DNA of 64,000 nucleotides from assembly GCF_039614845.1 (NCBI RefSeq), contig NZ_JBDIML010000003.1:434001-498000 (forward strand), written 5' to 3'. A program made the translations under genes and the position numbers. Shown here piece after piece: positions 42,877 through 51,165 of the stretch. The DNA comes from Ornithinibacillus xuwenensis (GTDB lineage: Bacteria > Bacillota > Bacilli > Bacillales > Amphibacillaceae). Every line of letters starts with the position of its first letter. The first letter of the stretch is position 1. Below the pieces are notes generated by a model, which saw only the letters and a program-made list of their open reading frames with translations, did not search any database and was not told the DNA's origin.

Positions 42877-44877
42877 ATGACAAAACTTAGTATTAAAAGA
42901 ATACCTATAAGTCTTTGGATTATTAGTGTATTGGTTATAGCTATTTCCATCTATATTGAAACCAATACACCAATTGAAACAGAGGGCATGTATTGGACAA
43001 TTAATATCATTTTAGTGGCCATGTTTTCATACTATGGTGGTATTTATGGTGGGGTCGCTTTTATTGTGATTCTCAGTGGCATATATACCATGATGAACAT
43101 TGTTGCCACTCCGAATGAACTTTCTGTTCAAAATTTGTTTCCATATGGAATCGGCTTATTTATTGCACTTTCAATTGGTACACTTGCTTGGAAAATTAAG
43201 ACGAATGAAATTCAGCTAAAAAAGATATTTGAAAACAATGACATCACTTTTTGGACGTGGAATCAGGAAACTGATGAGCATATCTTTTCTGAAGGCTATG
43301 CCAGTATTTATGGTGTAACAAGTGACATTTTAAAAGAGAACCCAAATCTTTGGTTAGATGTAGTCCATCCGGATGATAAAGAAATTTTGTTGAATGCTTT
43401 AGAGCAACAACGGGCAGGGAAAAAAACTAGTATTACTTACCGATTTTTCCATGCTAGTGGTGAAGTAAGATGGATTCAAGATCGTGCAACCCCCTACATA
43501 GACAGACACGGTGAAGTAACCCGCGTAGATGGGGTAGTATTTGATATAACAAGTCAAAAAAAGGTCGAACAAAAAATGAATCAATTGATACATTATGATT
43601 CATTAACAGGATTGACCAATCGTAAATGGTTTCAAAATTATCTTGATACAGCATTAATTTCCACCAAAAAATATAGTCGCCCTTTGGCTATAATGTTTAT
43701 TGATTTTGATAATTTCAAACGAGTAAATGACACGTTAGGACATAGTGCTGGTGATGAGCTACTGATTCGAATTGCTAATCGCCTCAAGACCATCCTAAGA
43801 GAAAGTGATATTGTTTCCCGACAAAGTGGTGATGAGTTTTTAGTGCTAGTTGAAAATCGTGAACTGCCAGAGATTGAGACACTTGCTAGGAAGATAATTC
43901 TTGAAATGAACGCTCCTTATTCCATAAACGGAACCGAGATTATTTCGACTCCTAGTATCGGAATTAGTGTTAATCATGATTGGGAAGACGATGCTGAAGC
44001 ATTAATTAAAAAAGCTGATTTTGCAATGTTTTTAGCAAAGGAAAATGGTAAAAACAATTATCAGTTCTACAATGAAGAACTAAATAAAAAAATGAAACGA
44101 AAAATGATTTTAGAAACTTATTTACATAAAGCAATTGAGAAAGATGAACTTATCGTACATTATCAACCACAATTCGATATTGCAACCTATCAAATTTCCG
44201 GTGCTGAAGCACTACTTCGCTGGGAATGTGAGTTGGGAAAAATTCCGCCTGATGAATTTATTCCAATTGCAGAAGAAACAGGACTCATTATTCCAATCGG
44301 CGAATGGGTGCTAAGACAAGCTTGTCGAGATGTAAAACGGTTTCACGAGAAGGGATTTACGTCGTTTCCAATCTCCGTTAATATCTCAACCAGACAGCTT
44401 ATGACTCCTAACTTTATTGATCGTGTAAGAAGCATTGTTTTGGAGGAAGACGTTAATCCTCAGCTACTAACACTAGAAATAACGGAAAGTGCTTTTCTTT
44501 ATTATGAAGATGCCAAAGAAAACATTTTAGAGTTACGAGAGCTAGGTGTTGGCGTATCACTCGATGACTTTGGTATAGGTTATTCGTCTCTAAGCATGAT
44601 TCGAAATATTGAAATTGATGAATTAAAAATCGATCGTTCCTTTTTAAATGATTCCTTTAAAAACAATCGTGTCCAATCCTTATTAGAAGCAATCATACAA
44701 ATTGGTAAAAAAATAAATACAAAAGTAGTTGTTGAAGGAATTGAAACAAAGGAGCAAATTGAATTACTTGCTGTACATGAAGTTTATGGTCAGGGATATT
44801 ATTATAGTAAACCGATACCTGTTCATGAATTTGAAGAATGGTGTCTAGGTTCTCGTGAAAGAGCGAAGAGTTTTTAA
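42877..44877 (+). CDS. Membrane PAS-GGDEF-EAL c-di-GMP enzyme
   Basis: 666 residues from ATG 42877 behind AGGTGA. Three or four N-terminal membrane helices (about 10-110), one PAS (about 115-235), a GGDEF domain with the signature altered to 'SGDEF' (first Gly to Ser), and a C-terminal EAL domain. The EAL domain has the full catalytic set: 'EALLRW', 'VNISTRQL', 'EITESA', 'DDFGIGYSS', 'ELKIDRSF' and 'VVEGIET', so phosphodiesterase activity is expected. The GGDEF part may be regulatory. It is divergent from the PAS-PAS-GGDEF gene. Confidence 0.92.
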   Translation: MTKLSIKRIPISLWIISVLVIAISIYIETNTPIETEGMYWTINIILVAMFSYYGGIYGGVAFIVILSGIYTMMNIVATPNELSVQNLFPYGIGLFIALSIGTLAWKIKTNEIQLKKIFENNDITFWTWNQETDEHIFSEGYASIYGVTSDILKENPNLWLDVVHPDDKEILLNALEQQRAGKKTSITYRFFHASGEVRWIQDRATPYIDRHGEVTRVDGVVFDITSQKKVEQKMNQLIHYDSLTGLTNRKWFQNYLDTALISTKKYSRPLAIMFIDFDNFKRVNDTLGHSAGDELLIRIANRLKTILRESDIVSRQSGDEFLVLVENRELPEIETLARKIILEMNAPYSINGTEIISTPSIGISVNHDWEDDAEALIKKADFAMFLAKENGKNNYQFYNEELNKKMKRKMILETYLHKAIEKDELIVHYQPQFDIATYQISGAEALLRWECELGKIPPDEFIPIAEETGLIIPIGEWVLRQACRDVKRFHEKGFTSFPISVNISTRQLMTPNFIDRVRSIVLEEDVNPQLLTLEITESAFLYYEDAKENILELRELGVGVSLDDFGIGYSSLSMIRNIEIDELKIDRSFLNDSFKNNRVQSLLEAIIQIGKKINTKVVVEGIETKEQIELLAVHEVYGQGYYYSKPIPVHEFEEWCLGSRERAKSF

Positions 44878-44885
44878 TTCTTCGC
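44863..44885 (+). terminator. Terminator overlapping the end of the GGDEF-EAL gene
   Basis: GCGAAGA and its complement TCTTCGC form a 7-bp stem across the stop codon, followed by T-rich sequence; convergent with the CDF gene. Confidence 0.65.
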
Positions 44886-45851
44886 TTATTTATTTTCCTT
44901 TTTTTCTTTCCAGGATTTAACCTCATCATCCTCAATAATACCCAATACAACATCCGCGATATCTGGTTCCCGTAATAAGCGATCGGTTAGCTTAAATTTA
45001 ATATCATCCGCATCAGCCAGTGAAAATCCCTTTTTAAGTTCAACAGTCACTTCAACATGATACGTACGACCTTCTTGTATTACCCGTAAATAATAGATAT
45101 CCATCACGGTTTCATCTGCTAATAAATCTTTTGCTATTTTATTTTCTACGTCTGCTGGTGCCGAAACGCCGATTAAGCCGACCATGTTATCATATCCAAC
45201 CCGAAACGCCACAAATAGCATTAATATCCCAATAAAGATTGAAATAACCCCATCAGCCTGCAAAATATTGAAATACTGTGCCAAAACAATACCAATTATG
45301 GCAAGTACCGCACTAGAAGTGGCGACTAAATCCTCATAAAAAACTAAACGAGTTGCTGGAGAGGCTTTTCGTGCACCTTTAAAAGCTAATACAAAGATGT
45401 TTCCACTTTGTTCAAGATTGGCTTCTTCTTTAATTTCCTTCATTGCTTTTATTAAAATAAATCCATCAATAAGAAAGGACACAAGAAGGATGCCAACATT
45501 AAGTAAAAAATTGGTTGCCTCCTGAGGATGCTGAATGAGATGCCAGCCCTCTTTAATTGTTTCGTATGCCATAACCGTCACAACGATTACCGCAACCATA
45601 CAAAATATATTAATGACTCTCCCGAATCCAATTGGAAAACGCTTGGAAGGCTTCATTTCTGAAAGAACGCTCCCAAAAAACACAAACCCTTGGTTAACTG
45701 CATCAGCGAGTGAGTGCATCGATGAAGCAAACATCGTCCCACTACCACTAATCACCGCTGCCACACCTTTAATTCCTGCCAAAAAAGCATTCCCTAATGC
45801 AGCTATTCCAGAAGATGTATTTCCCTTCTTAACAAGTTGAATAAATCCCAT
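44886..45851 (-). CDS. Cation diffusion facilitator (CDF) transporter
   Basis: A 321-residue inner-membrane protein with six predicted helices and a C-terminal cytosolic domain. Family positions visible: 'SMHSLADAVNQGFVFFG' in helix 2 and a second 'Y..I.IGILMLF' helix; the C-terminal part ends 'VDAD...FKLTDRLLREPDIADVVLGI'. CDF proteins export Zn, Mn, Fe or Co in exchange for protons. The metal here is unknown. It is monocistronic with GGGGG before the ATG. Confidence 0.88.
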   Translation of the reverse strand: MGFIQLVKKGNTSSGIAALGNAFLAGIKGVAAVISGSGTMFASSMHSLADAVNQGFVFFGSVLSEMKPSKRFPIGFGRVINIFCMVAVIVVTVMAYETIKEGWHLIQHPQEATNFLLNVGILLVSFLIDGFILIKAMKEIKEEANLEQSGNIFVLAFKGARKASPATRLVFYEDLVATSSAVLAIIGIVLAQYFNILQADGVISIFIGILMLFVAFRVGYDNMVGLIGVSAPADVENKIAKDLLADETVMDIYYLRVIQEGRTYHVEVTVELKKGFSLADADDIKFKLTDRLLREPDIADVVLGIIEDDEVKSWKEKKENK

Positions 45852-46014
45852 ACAGATTCCCCCGAATAATTTTGTATGTTATCAATGCGTTCTTTATCCT
45901 TCCCTTAACCTACATTATCATGTATAAGAAAAAACAAACGCTTTTGCTAATAAATGACTCGAATACAAAGCATTCTGAGCGCACAATGTAAGAGCAAAAG
46001 GAGGGATTAATCTG

Positions 46015-47256
46015 ATTAAACGGATGCTTACATTTTTCATATTATTCATGTTCATCACTGGATGTACGAATGACGCACAAGATGAAGCACAAACAACGCC
46101 CATCACACCAGATGGCGATTATGCTATAGATGATAACACTCCAATAAGTAATGAACGAATAAGCTCTGAAGACCCGGCGAATGCAACTGGGATATCCGAC
46201 TTATTACAGGAAGACACATCTTTAGAGTCGAATCAAAAAGAGAATAAGAAAGATATTACGCCGAAGAAGCCTGATAAAGTAGAGGTTAAAGGGTTGTATT
46301 TAAACCGTACTTCAATAAAAGAAGAAAATATCCAGAAATATATTGACCTCATAAAAGGCACAAATCTTAACGCGGCAGTAATTGATATTAAGGATGATTT
46401 TGGCAAGCTAACGTATGATTCGAATATCGACTTAGTGAATCAAATTGGCTCCGATAGTAATCCCGCAACAAGAGATTTAGCAAAACTCATCAAGCGATTG
46501 AAAGAAGAAGGAATCTATACCATCGCTCGTATCGTTGTATTTAAAGACCCATATCTTGCTGCCAATAAAACGGATTTTTCGATGAAACGAAGTGATGGTA
46601 GCGTATGGCAGGATGCTGCAGGTACAAAATGGGTTGACCCATACAAAAAGGAAGTATGGAACTATATTACATCGATTGCTCAAGAAGCAGCCGACAGTGG
46701 ATTTGATGAAATTCAATATGATTATATTCGATTTCCTGAGAATGGAAAAAAAGTAGATCAGGAAGTAGCCTTTGCCAATCCAGAAAACCGCACAAAAGCA
46801 GAAAACATTCTAGCTTTCCTAAACTATTCTAATGAACAGTTACAGGAATATCCCGTTTATGTTTCTGCTGACGTGTTTGGTCTCGTTACAACGGCTACCG
46901 ATGACATGGGAATAGGACAGGTTTGGGAGAATATTTCCCCAAATGTGGACTATATCTCACCGATGACCTATCCTTCCCATTATGCACCAGGCTCATACGG
47001 CATTAAGAACCCGGATGCATCTCCATATGATGTTATGCTTCAGGCAATGCAAGACGCGAAACAACGAAATCAAAAGTTAAAGACCAACGGAAAGCACGCA
47101 GCCACTATTCGTCCTTGGATACAGGATTTCGATTATAAGCGTAGTTACACCATTCAAGACGTACAAAACCAAATAAAAGCACTAAACGATCAAGGAATAA
47201 CACAATACCTCATTTGGAATGCAACAAACGTATATACTAAAGAAGCCTATAAATAA
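46015..47256 (+). CDS. Secreted lipoprotein, putative glycoside hydrolase (DUF4015-like)
   Basis: About 413 residues. The conserved part (about 90-410) resembles the DUF4015/GH13-like TIM-barrel hydrolases: 'EVKGLYLNRTSIK', 'NLNAAVIDIKDDFGKLTYDS', 'DPYKKEVWNYITSIAQEAADSGFDEIQYDYIRFPE', 'VYVSADVFGL', 'DYISPMTYPSHY'. A lipobox ITGC lies near residue 17 of this reading. Only a non-ATG start (ATT 46015 or CTG 46012) puts the ribosome site AAGGAGGG at normal spacing and supplies the basic n-region of a signal peptide; ATG at 46024 is 18 bases too far. Role: cell-surface carbohydrate modification, by inference. Confidence 0.82.
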   Translation: MKRMLTFFILFMFITGCTNDAQDEAQTTPITPDGDYAIDDNTPISNERISSEDPANATGISDLLQEDTSLESNQKENKKDITPKKPDKVEVKGLYLNRTSIKEENIQKYIDLIKGTNLNAAVIDIKDDFGKLTYDSNIDLVNQIGSDSNPATRDLAKLIKRLKEEGIYTIARIVVFKDPYLAANKTDFSMKRSDGSVWQDAAGTKWVDPYKKEVWNYITSIAQEAADSGFDEIQYDYIRFPENGKKVDQEVAFANPENRTKAENILAFLNYSNEQLQEYPVYVSADVFGLVTTATDDMGIGQVWENISPNVDYISPMTYPSHYAPGSYGIKNPDASPYDVMLQAMQDAKQRNQKLKTNGKHAATIRPWIQDFDYKRSYTIQDVQNQIKALNDQGITQYLIWNATNVYTKEAYK

Positions 47257-47266
47257 CCGCAAAAAA

Positions 47267-47286
47267 ACCGCTGATTAATCAGCGGT
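47267..47286 (-). terminator. Terminator for the EamA transporter gene
   Basis: A 20-base perfect palindrome with ACCGCTGATT arms is followed on the minus strand by seven T residues, 35 bp after the gene on that strand. Confidence 0.75.
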
Positions 47287-47320
47287 GTACATAGAATACT
47301 TCCATCTCAACAGACTATAC

Positions 47321-48217
47321 TTACTCCCCAACAAACCTTTTATTTCCTTTAGGCTTCCTAATTGTTACCTCACTTATCAAGGTAGATCCTAGAATAAATA
47401 TTCCGCCCACCATTTGTACAGCACTCATACTTTCGCTTAAGATAATTGCTGCCATCACCACAGCTGAAATTGGATCGATATAGCTCAATACCCCTATCGT
47501 TTGTCCTTTCAATTTCTTCATCGAAGAAAAGTATAATAAATAAGCAAACCCAGTATGTATAATACCTAAAACTAAAACCAAAATAATAGACTGCATACCT
47601 AAATTGGTATAGTTCATTTTTTCCGTAAACGCGACATACGGAAATAAGATAATGGAAGCAATTGATAATTGCATAACAGTTGTTTCATAATCCGATAAGT
47701 CTTTTATGAATTTATTGATTAAGATAACACTCGCATACAGTCCAGCTGCTAGTAATCCAAATGCAATACCAATTGGATGGTTATAGGATTGATTGATTAA
47801 TCCTGCATCAGGCTGTACGACTAAAAACAACCCGACTAGTGCAATAACTATACTAAATCCCTTCTTCAACGTCCATTTTTCTCTTAGAAGAAATGGTGCT
47901 AAAACCATTACAAACACTGGCGCGAAATAATAGCTTAATGTAGCATTTGAAATTGTCGTGTACTGATATGCTTCAAAAAGAAAAATCCAATTGAATCCCA
48001 TCGCTGTACCTGATATTACCAGGAACAACAAATTACGTTTTGTTGTTTTAAAATTAAATTTTTGTCTGATAAAGAAGCTGGCTCCTATTAAAAACAAACT
48101 TCCAATAGCTCCTCTAAAAAGTGCAATTTCACTGGAAGAAAGGTTAATATTTTTCACAAACAACCCAATGCTTCCAAACAGAAGCATTACCAAGATAAAT
48201 GATGCCTTTGCCTTCAT
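47321..48217 (-). CDS. EamA (DMT superfamily) transporter
   Basis: A 298-residue membrane protein with ten predicted helices in two repeated EamA halves; 'GAIGSLFLIGASFFIRQKF' and 'QTIGVLSYIDPISAVVMAAIILSE' are the typical end-of-half patterns. DMT permeases move small metabolites or drugs; the substrate is unknown. Strong ATG with GGGGG. Monocistronic. Confidence 0.88.
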   Translation of the reverse strand: MKAKASFILVMLLFGSIGLFVKNINLSSSEIALFRGAIGSLFLIGASFFIRQKFNFKTTKRNLLFLVISGTAMGFNWIFLFEAYQYTTISNATLSYYFAPVFVMVLAPFLLREKWTLKKGFSIVIALVGLFLVVQPDAGLINQSYNHPIGIAFGLLAAGLYASVILINKFIKDLSDYETTVMQLSIASIILFPYVAFTEKMNYTNLGMQSIILVLVLGIIHTGFAYLLYFSSMKKLKGQTIGVLSYIDPISAVVMAAIILSESMSAVQMVGGIFILGSTLISEVTIRKPKGNKRFVGE

Positions 48218-48364
48218 GCATGTCTCCCCCTATTGCTACAAAAAGCCTTCCATTTTGTTTCCTTATTATCTCATGTGACAGTTTAAAAAAACAGAAATTT
48301 AATATTATTTCTAGAGTATTCATTTAGAAAGTAACACAACATAACAATAAAAAGGAGTCTCTGT

Positions 48365-48562
48365 ATGAACGAAAAAAATTCCTTTACGGTTGCGGGAACT
48401 AATATAGAAGAGGTAAAACAGAAAAATGCCAATTCAGGTCTTTCCTATAATGAGGTAAAAGAATTGTTAGCGAGGACGACTGGAGGTCATGGGACATCCA
48501 TCTACAGTGATACCGATCCAGAAGCGGTAAAAAAACAAATACAAGACGACACGCATTCATAA
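48365..48562 (+). CDS. Gamma-type small acid-soluble spore protein (short form)
   Basis: 65 residues with the SASP-gamma motif: 'FTVAGTNIEEVKQKNANSG' matches the repeat start 'GTNxQxVKxQNxxS', and the C-terminal 'GHGTSIYSDTDPEAVKKQIQDD' resembles the second 'yGtEFasETdaqaVrxQN' half. It is shorter and more divergent than B. subtilis SspE. Expected to be made in the forespore and used as amino-acid store on germination. AAAGGAG precedes the ATG; a DUF3892 gene follows 13 bp later. Confidence 0.8.
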   Translation: MNEKNSFTVAGTNIEEVKQKNANSGLSYNEVKELLARTTGGHGTSIYSDTDPEAVKKQIQDDTHS

Positions 48563-48575
48563 GGAGGTTTTAATT

Positions 48576-48878
48576 TTGACAGAAAAAAACTTCGAACAAA
48601 TCTACAACGACTATAGAAATAAGCATGAAACAATTTCGAATGAAGAAGCTCCTAATGATACAGAAAAGATTGTCGCAGTCCGCAAAAATCACAGTGGTGA
48701 CATTATTGCATTTAAGACAAATTCGGGCCGTGAGTTGGATTATATCACTGCTTTAGAAGAAGCAAAAGCAGGTCACTTAGCTCACATTGATGTATTCCAT
48801 AAGTACGGGCGCGATATAATACGTAGTGAGCCTGATGGAATTAAGGAAAACAATCTGGATAATTTACCTCTATTTTAA
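48576..48878 (+). CDS. DUF3892 domain protein
   Basis: 100 residues starting at TTG behind GGAGG. From about residue 28 it reads 'EKIVAVRKNHSGDIIAFKTNSGRELDYITALEEAKAGHLAHIDVFHKYGRDIIRSEPDG', a DUF3892 domain. Function unknown. Co-transcribed with the gamma-SASP gene, so a sporulation link is inferred. Confidence 0.85.
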   Translation: MTEKNFEQIYNDYRNKHETISNEEAPNDTEKIVAVRKNHSGDIIAFKTNSGRELDYITALEEAKAGHLAHIDVFHKYGRDIIRSEPDGIKENNLDNLPLF

Positions 48879-48890
48879 GATATAGAGGAA

Positions 48891-49172
48891 GGGACAAAAG
48901 TATTTTTAGCAAGGAAAAAAACGAACGATTATAGCTTGTGCATATATTCCGATCCGGAAATATACTTCGCTTTCACTTCCAGTACAGGGGCGACAACTGT
49001 TCGTGAGCAACCTCACAGTGTCTACCTTGCCGTGGGCAGCTGGTGAGCCTCCTCGCGCTAGCGCACTGCGGGGTCTCACCGATGCCTTTCCTCCCGCAGG
49101 AGTCTACGTATATTTCCGGATCTAGTTTAGTTTATCGTTCGGCCTTTCAGAATTACCTTTTAGTTTTGTCCC
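48891..49172. repeat. Nested palindromic intergenic repeat, 282 bp
   Basis: Three nested inverted repeats bracket the element: GGGACAAAA/TTTTGTCCC (48891-48899, 49164-49172), CGAACGAT/ATCGTTCG (48922-48929, 49134-49141) and the perfect 15-mer pair GATCCGGAAATATAC/GTATATTTCCGGATC (48951-48965, 49108-49122). The enclosed 140 bases are much more GC-rich than the region and include GCGCTAGCGC. No frame with a ribosome site is present. It resembles Bacillaceae interspersed repeat elements (MITE/bcr-like). Confidence 0.75.
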
Positions 49173-49225
49173 AGCTCCATAAAAAAACTTAGTTGTCAGG
49201 ATTATAGCTGGGTACATAGAAAGGG

Positions 49226-49405
49226 TTACTCAGGCTTCCTTTCTTGCTTTTTCTTGTCCAAATAAACCCATGTGTAATAAGTTACCCAAAATAATAGGAC
49301 ACCTATAATGGCATACTGCTTATACTCAGAGGGTAAATAAATGGATAACAAAATGACAATTAGTACAAATGGAGGTAAGAGTATCAGATATTTTTTCCAG
49401 TGCAT
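49226..49405 (-). CDS. Small two-helix membrane protein
   Basis: About 59 residues from ATG 49405, which follows GGGAG eight bases upstream; a longer frame to 49513 has no ribosome site. Two predicted helices ('YLILLPPFVLIVILLSIYLP' and 'YAIIGVLLFWVTYYTWVYL') and a basic C-terminus 'DKKKQERKPE'. No family recognised. Confidence 0.65.
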   Translation of the reverse strand: MHWKKYLILLPPFVLIVILLSIYLPSEYKQYAIIGVLLFWVTYYTWVYLDKKKQERKPE

Positions 49406-49542
49406 CCCAAAAACTCCCATCAATAAAAACACGCTGCTTTGATCATTAACAGAGAAAAAGCATAAATCTATCCCCTGACCGTATACCTTATTATGTAGGG
49501 CCCTAAGCATCACAAAGTAATCACTATCCTACTATCATAACA

Positions 49543-49577
49543 AAAAAACAGTAGAATTAGACATTCTTCTGTTTTTT
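49543..49577. terminator. Bidirectional hairpin terminator
   Basis: AAAACAG-T-AGAAT pairs with ATTCT-T-CTGTTTT around a short loop with one mismatch. It ends the alpha/beta hydrolase gene on the minus strand with a T7 tail. Confidence 0.65.
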
Positions 49578-49587
49578 CATGTACGTA

Positions 49588-50379
49588 CTATTGCATAAAT
49601 TGAACGACTAAATCATTAAATTTTTCACGTTCCTCCCAAAAGCCACCATGACCACTATAATAAAATGGAATAAGCTCTGATTTTGGTATCATTTGATTTA
49701 ATTGCTGTGCCTGTTTAAATGGGATTACGCTGTCATGTGTACCGTGAATAATTAAAGTAGGGGCAGCTATTTTCGGAAGGTCTTCATATACATTTTCGTC
49801 TCGAAGTAGTTTAATCACTGCTGCGGTTGACCAGCCTGCTGCTTCTAAGCCCATTTGAAAGAACCAATCAGAGAATGGCTTCGTAATATATTGAAAGAAA
49901 AAGTTATCCGTTACACCCTGCATCATCTTTGGCCGGTCATTTAACGTTTCTTCTAGTAGCTTATTTGCATTTTCCGCTGTAAATCCAATTGGTGCTGCTG
50001 CGTCAACCAGTACAAGCTTCGATACCCCATGGCCATTGTACTTAGACATATATCGTATTGCAATGGCACCTCCTGTCGAATGCCCAACAAGTGTCACATC
50101 CTTTAATTGGAGTGCTTGGATCACAGCATGGATATCAGCTGCTAATCGATTATACGTATAGCCATGTATTGGTTTATCTGATTTACCGAACCCTCTCCAA
50201 TCAATACCAATACAACGATATTCCTTACCAGCAAGCACATCAAACTGGTATTCAAATTGTTTATGACTTAATGGCCAACCATGGATAAATACGATTGTCT
50301 TATTACTCTTATTACCACTCGGATTAACATCCTCTACAAACAAATTTACACCTTGCTCTACCGGAACATAATATCCCAT
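49588..50379 (-). CDS. Alpha/beta hydrolase (haloperoxidase-like)
   Basis: A 263-residue hydrolase with an apparently complete triad: nucleophile S101 in 'VGHSTGG', D216 in 'GTHDSVIP' and H244 in 'SGHGGFWEE'. The N-terminal 'FIHGWPLSHKQFEYQF' supplies the oxyanion loop, and 'GIDWRGFGKSDKP' precedes the nucleophile. Such enzymes act as esterases, peroxidases or lactonases; the substrate is unknown. Monocistronic with GGAGG. Confidence 0.9.
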   Translation of the reverse strand: MGYYVPVEQGVNLFVEDVNPSGNKSNKTIVFIHGWPLSHKQFEYQFDVLAGKEYRCIGIDWRGFGKSDKPIHGYTYNRLAADIHAVIQALQLKDVTLVGHSTGGAIAIRYMSKYNGHGVSKLVLVDAAAPIGFTAENANKLLEETLNDRPKMMQGVTDNFFFQYITKPFSDWFFQMGLEAAGWSTAAVIKLLRDENVYEDLPKIAAPTLIIHGTHDSVIPFKQAQQLNQMIPKSELIPFYYSGHGGFWEEREKFNDLVVQFMQ

Positions 50380-50514
50380 TAAATCCCTCCTTAGCTATTG
50401 GCTTAACACAATACGATATTCAGCACGTGAACTATAGGTGAGAACCTATAGCCAAGGAGAATTTTGAAAGTAATAAAATCCGCAACCCGAAGACCCAATA
50501 TTACAATCTAAATA

Positions 50515-50543
50515 ACTCTAACCCATTTTATTTGGGTTAGAGT
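50515..50543. terminator. Hairpin terminator after the MEDS gene
   Basis: A perfect 11-bp stem ACTCTAACCCA with its complement and a seven-base loop lies just downstream of the minus-strand MEDS gene. Confidence 0.65.
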
Positions 50544-50581
50544 TTATAAAACCGTGGTATTTTTTAAGTACATACAACTAT

Positions 50582-51142
50582 CTAACTTGTTTTTTGATAA
50601 AAAGGAGATTTAACAATTTCTAAGTCGGTCATTAAATATTCATGACTCCGCATCAACTTGGTTTGAAGTGCAGCAGTAATGTCATATGAGTCATAAGCAC
50701 ATACTGACATTATCCCTAAATCGCTCACCGCACAATCAGCTAGTTTTTCAAACTCATCTAATTTTTCTATTATATTATCCTGGTTCATCCATTCAACATG
50801 AGCCCATGTTCGCATGACAATGTTTTGAGCTAAAAAAGGATCCAGTAGTCCGCTAAACTTTTCAATAATGTTATGTATGTCAAAGGAATGATAATAATTA
50901 TAGTAGCTTAAATTATTGATATAGTGAATGTAAGCTTGTTGTTCCTTAGGAAGATTTAAGATAAACTTTTTTTCTAATTCATTATATATAGCTGGATTCT
51001 CGATAACTATGAGATGATGCTTTCTTTTTAATCCCTCTTCAATATAAGCTTCTAAATTTTGCAGATAGCATTGATGCGCTTGAAAAAAATATAGGATGTG
51101 CGCTCTATTTTGTACTTCAAGATATTTTGTCAATCTTACCAT
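50582..51142 (-). CDS. MEDS-domain protein
   Basis: About 186 residues from ATG 51142 behind AAAGGTGAG. The whole protein is one MEDS domain (named for methanogen/methylotroph DcmR sensing proteins): 'HILYFFQAHQCYLQNLEAYIEEGLKRKHHLIVIE' and 'AQNIVMRTWAHVEWMNQ' are recognisable. It ends in 'YLMTDLEIVKSPFY', nearly the same tail as in the adjacent XRE regulator. There is no DNA-binding part. It follows the XRE gene with only a short gap, so the two are made together. Confidence 0.78.
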   Translation of the reverse strand: MVRLTKYLEVQNRAHILYFFQAHQCYLQNLEAYIEEGLKRKHHLIVIENPAIYNELEKKFILNLPKEQQAYIHYINNLSYYNYYHSFDIHNIIEKFSGLLDPFLAQNIVMRTWAHVEWMNQDNIIEKLDEFEKLADCAVSDLGIMSVCAYDSYDITAALQTKLMRSHEYLMTDLEIVKSPFYQKTS

Positions 51143-51165
51143 GTTCTTCTCACCTTTATTCAATT

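Noticed and set aside
49000..49110. GC-rich block as a structural RNA gene
   Set aside because: No tRNA cloverleaf or rRNA motif; it is the core of the palindromic repeat.
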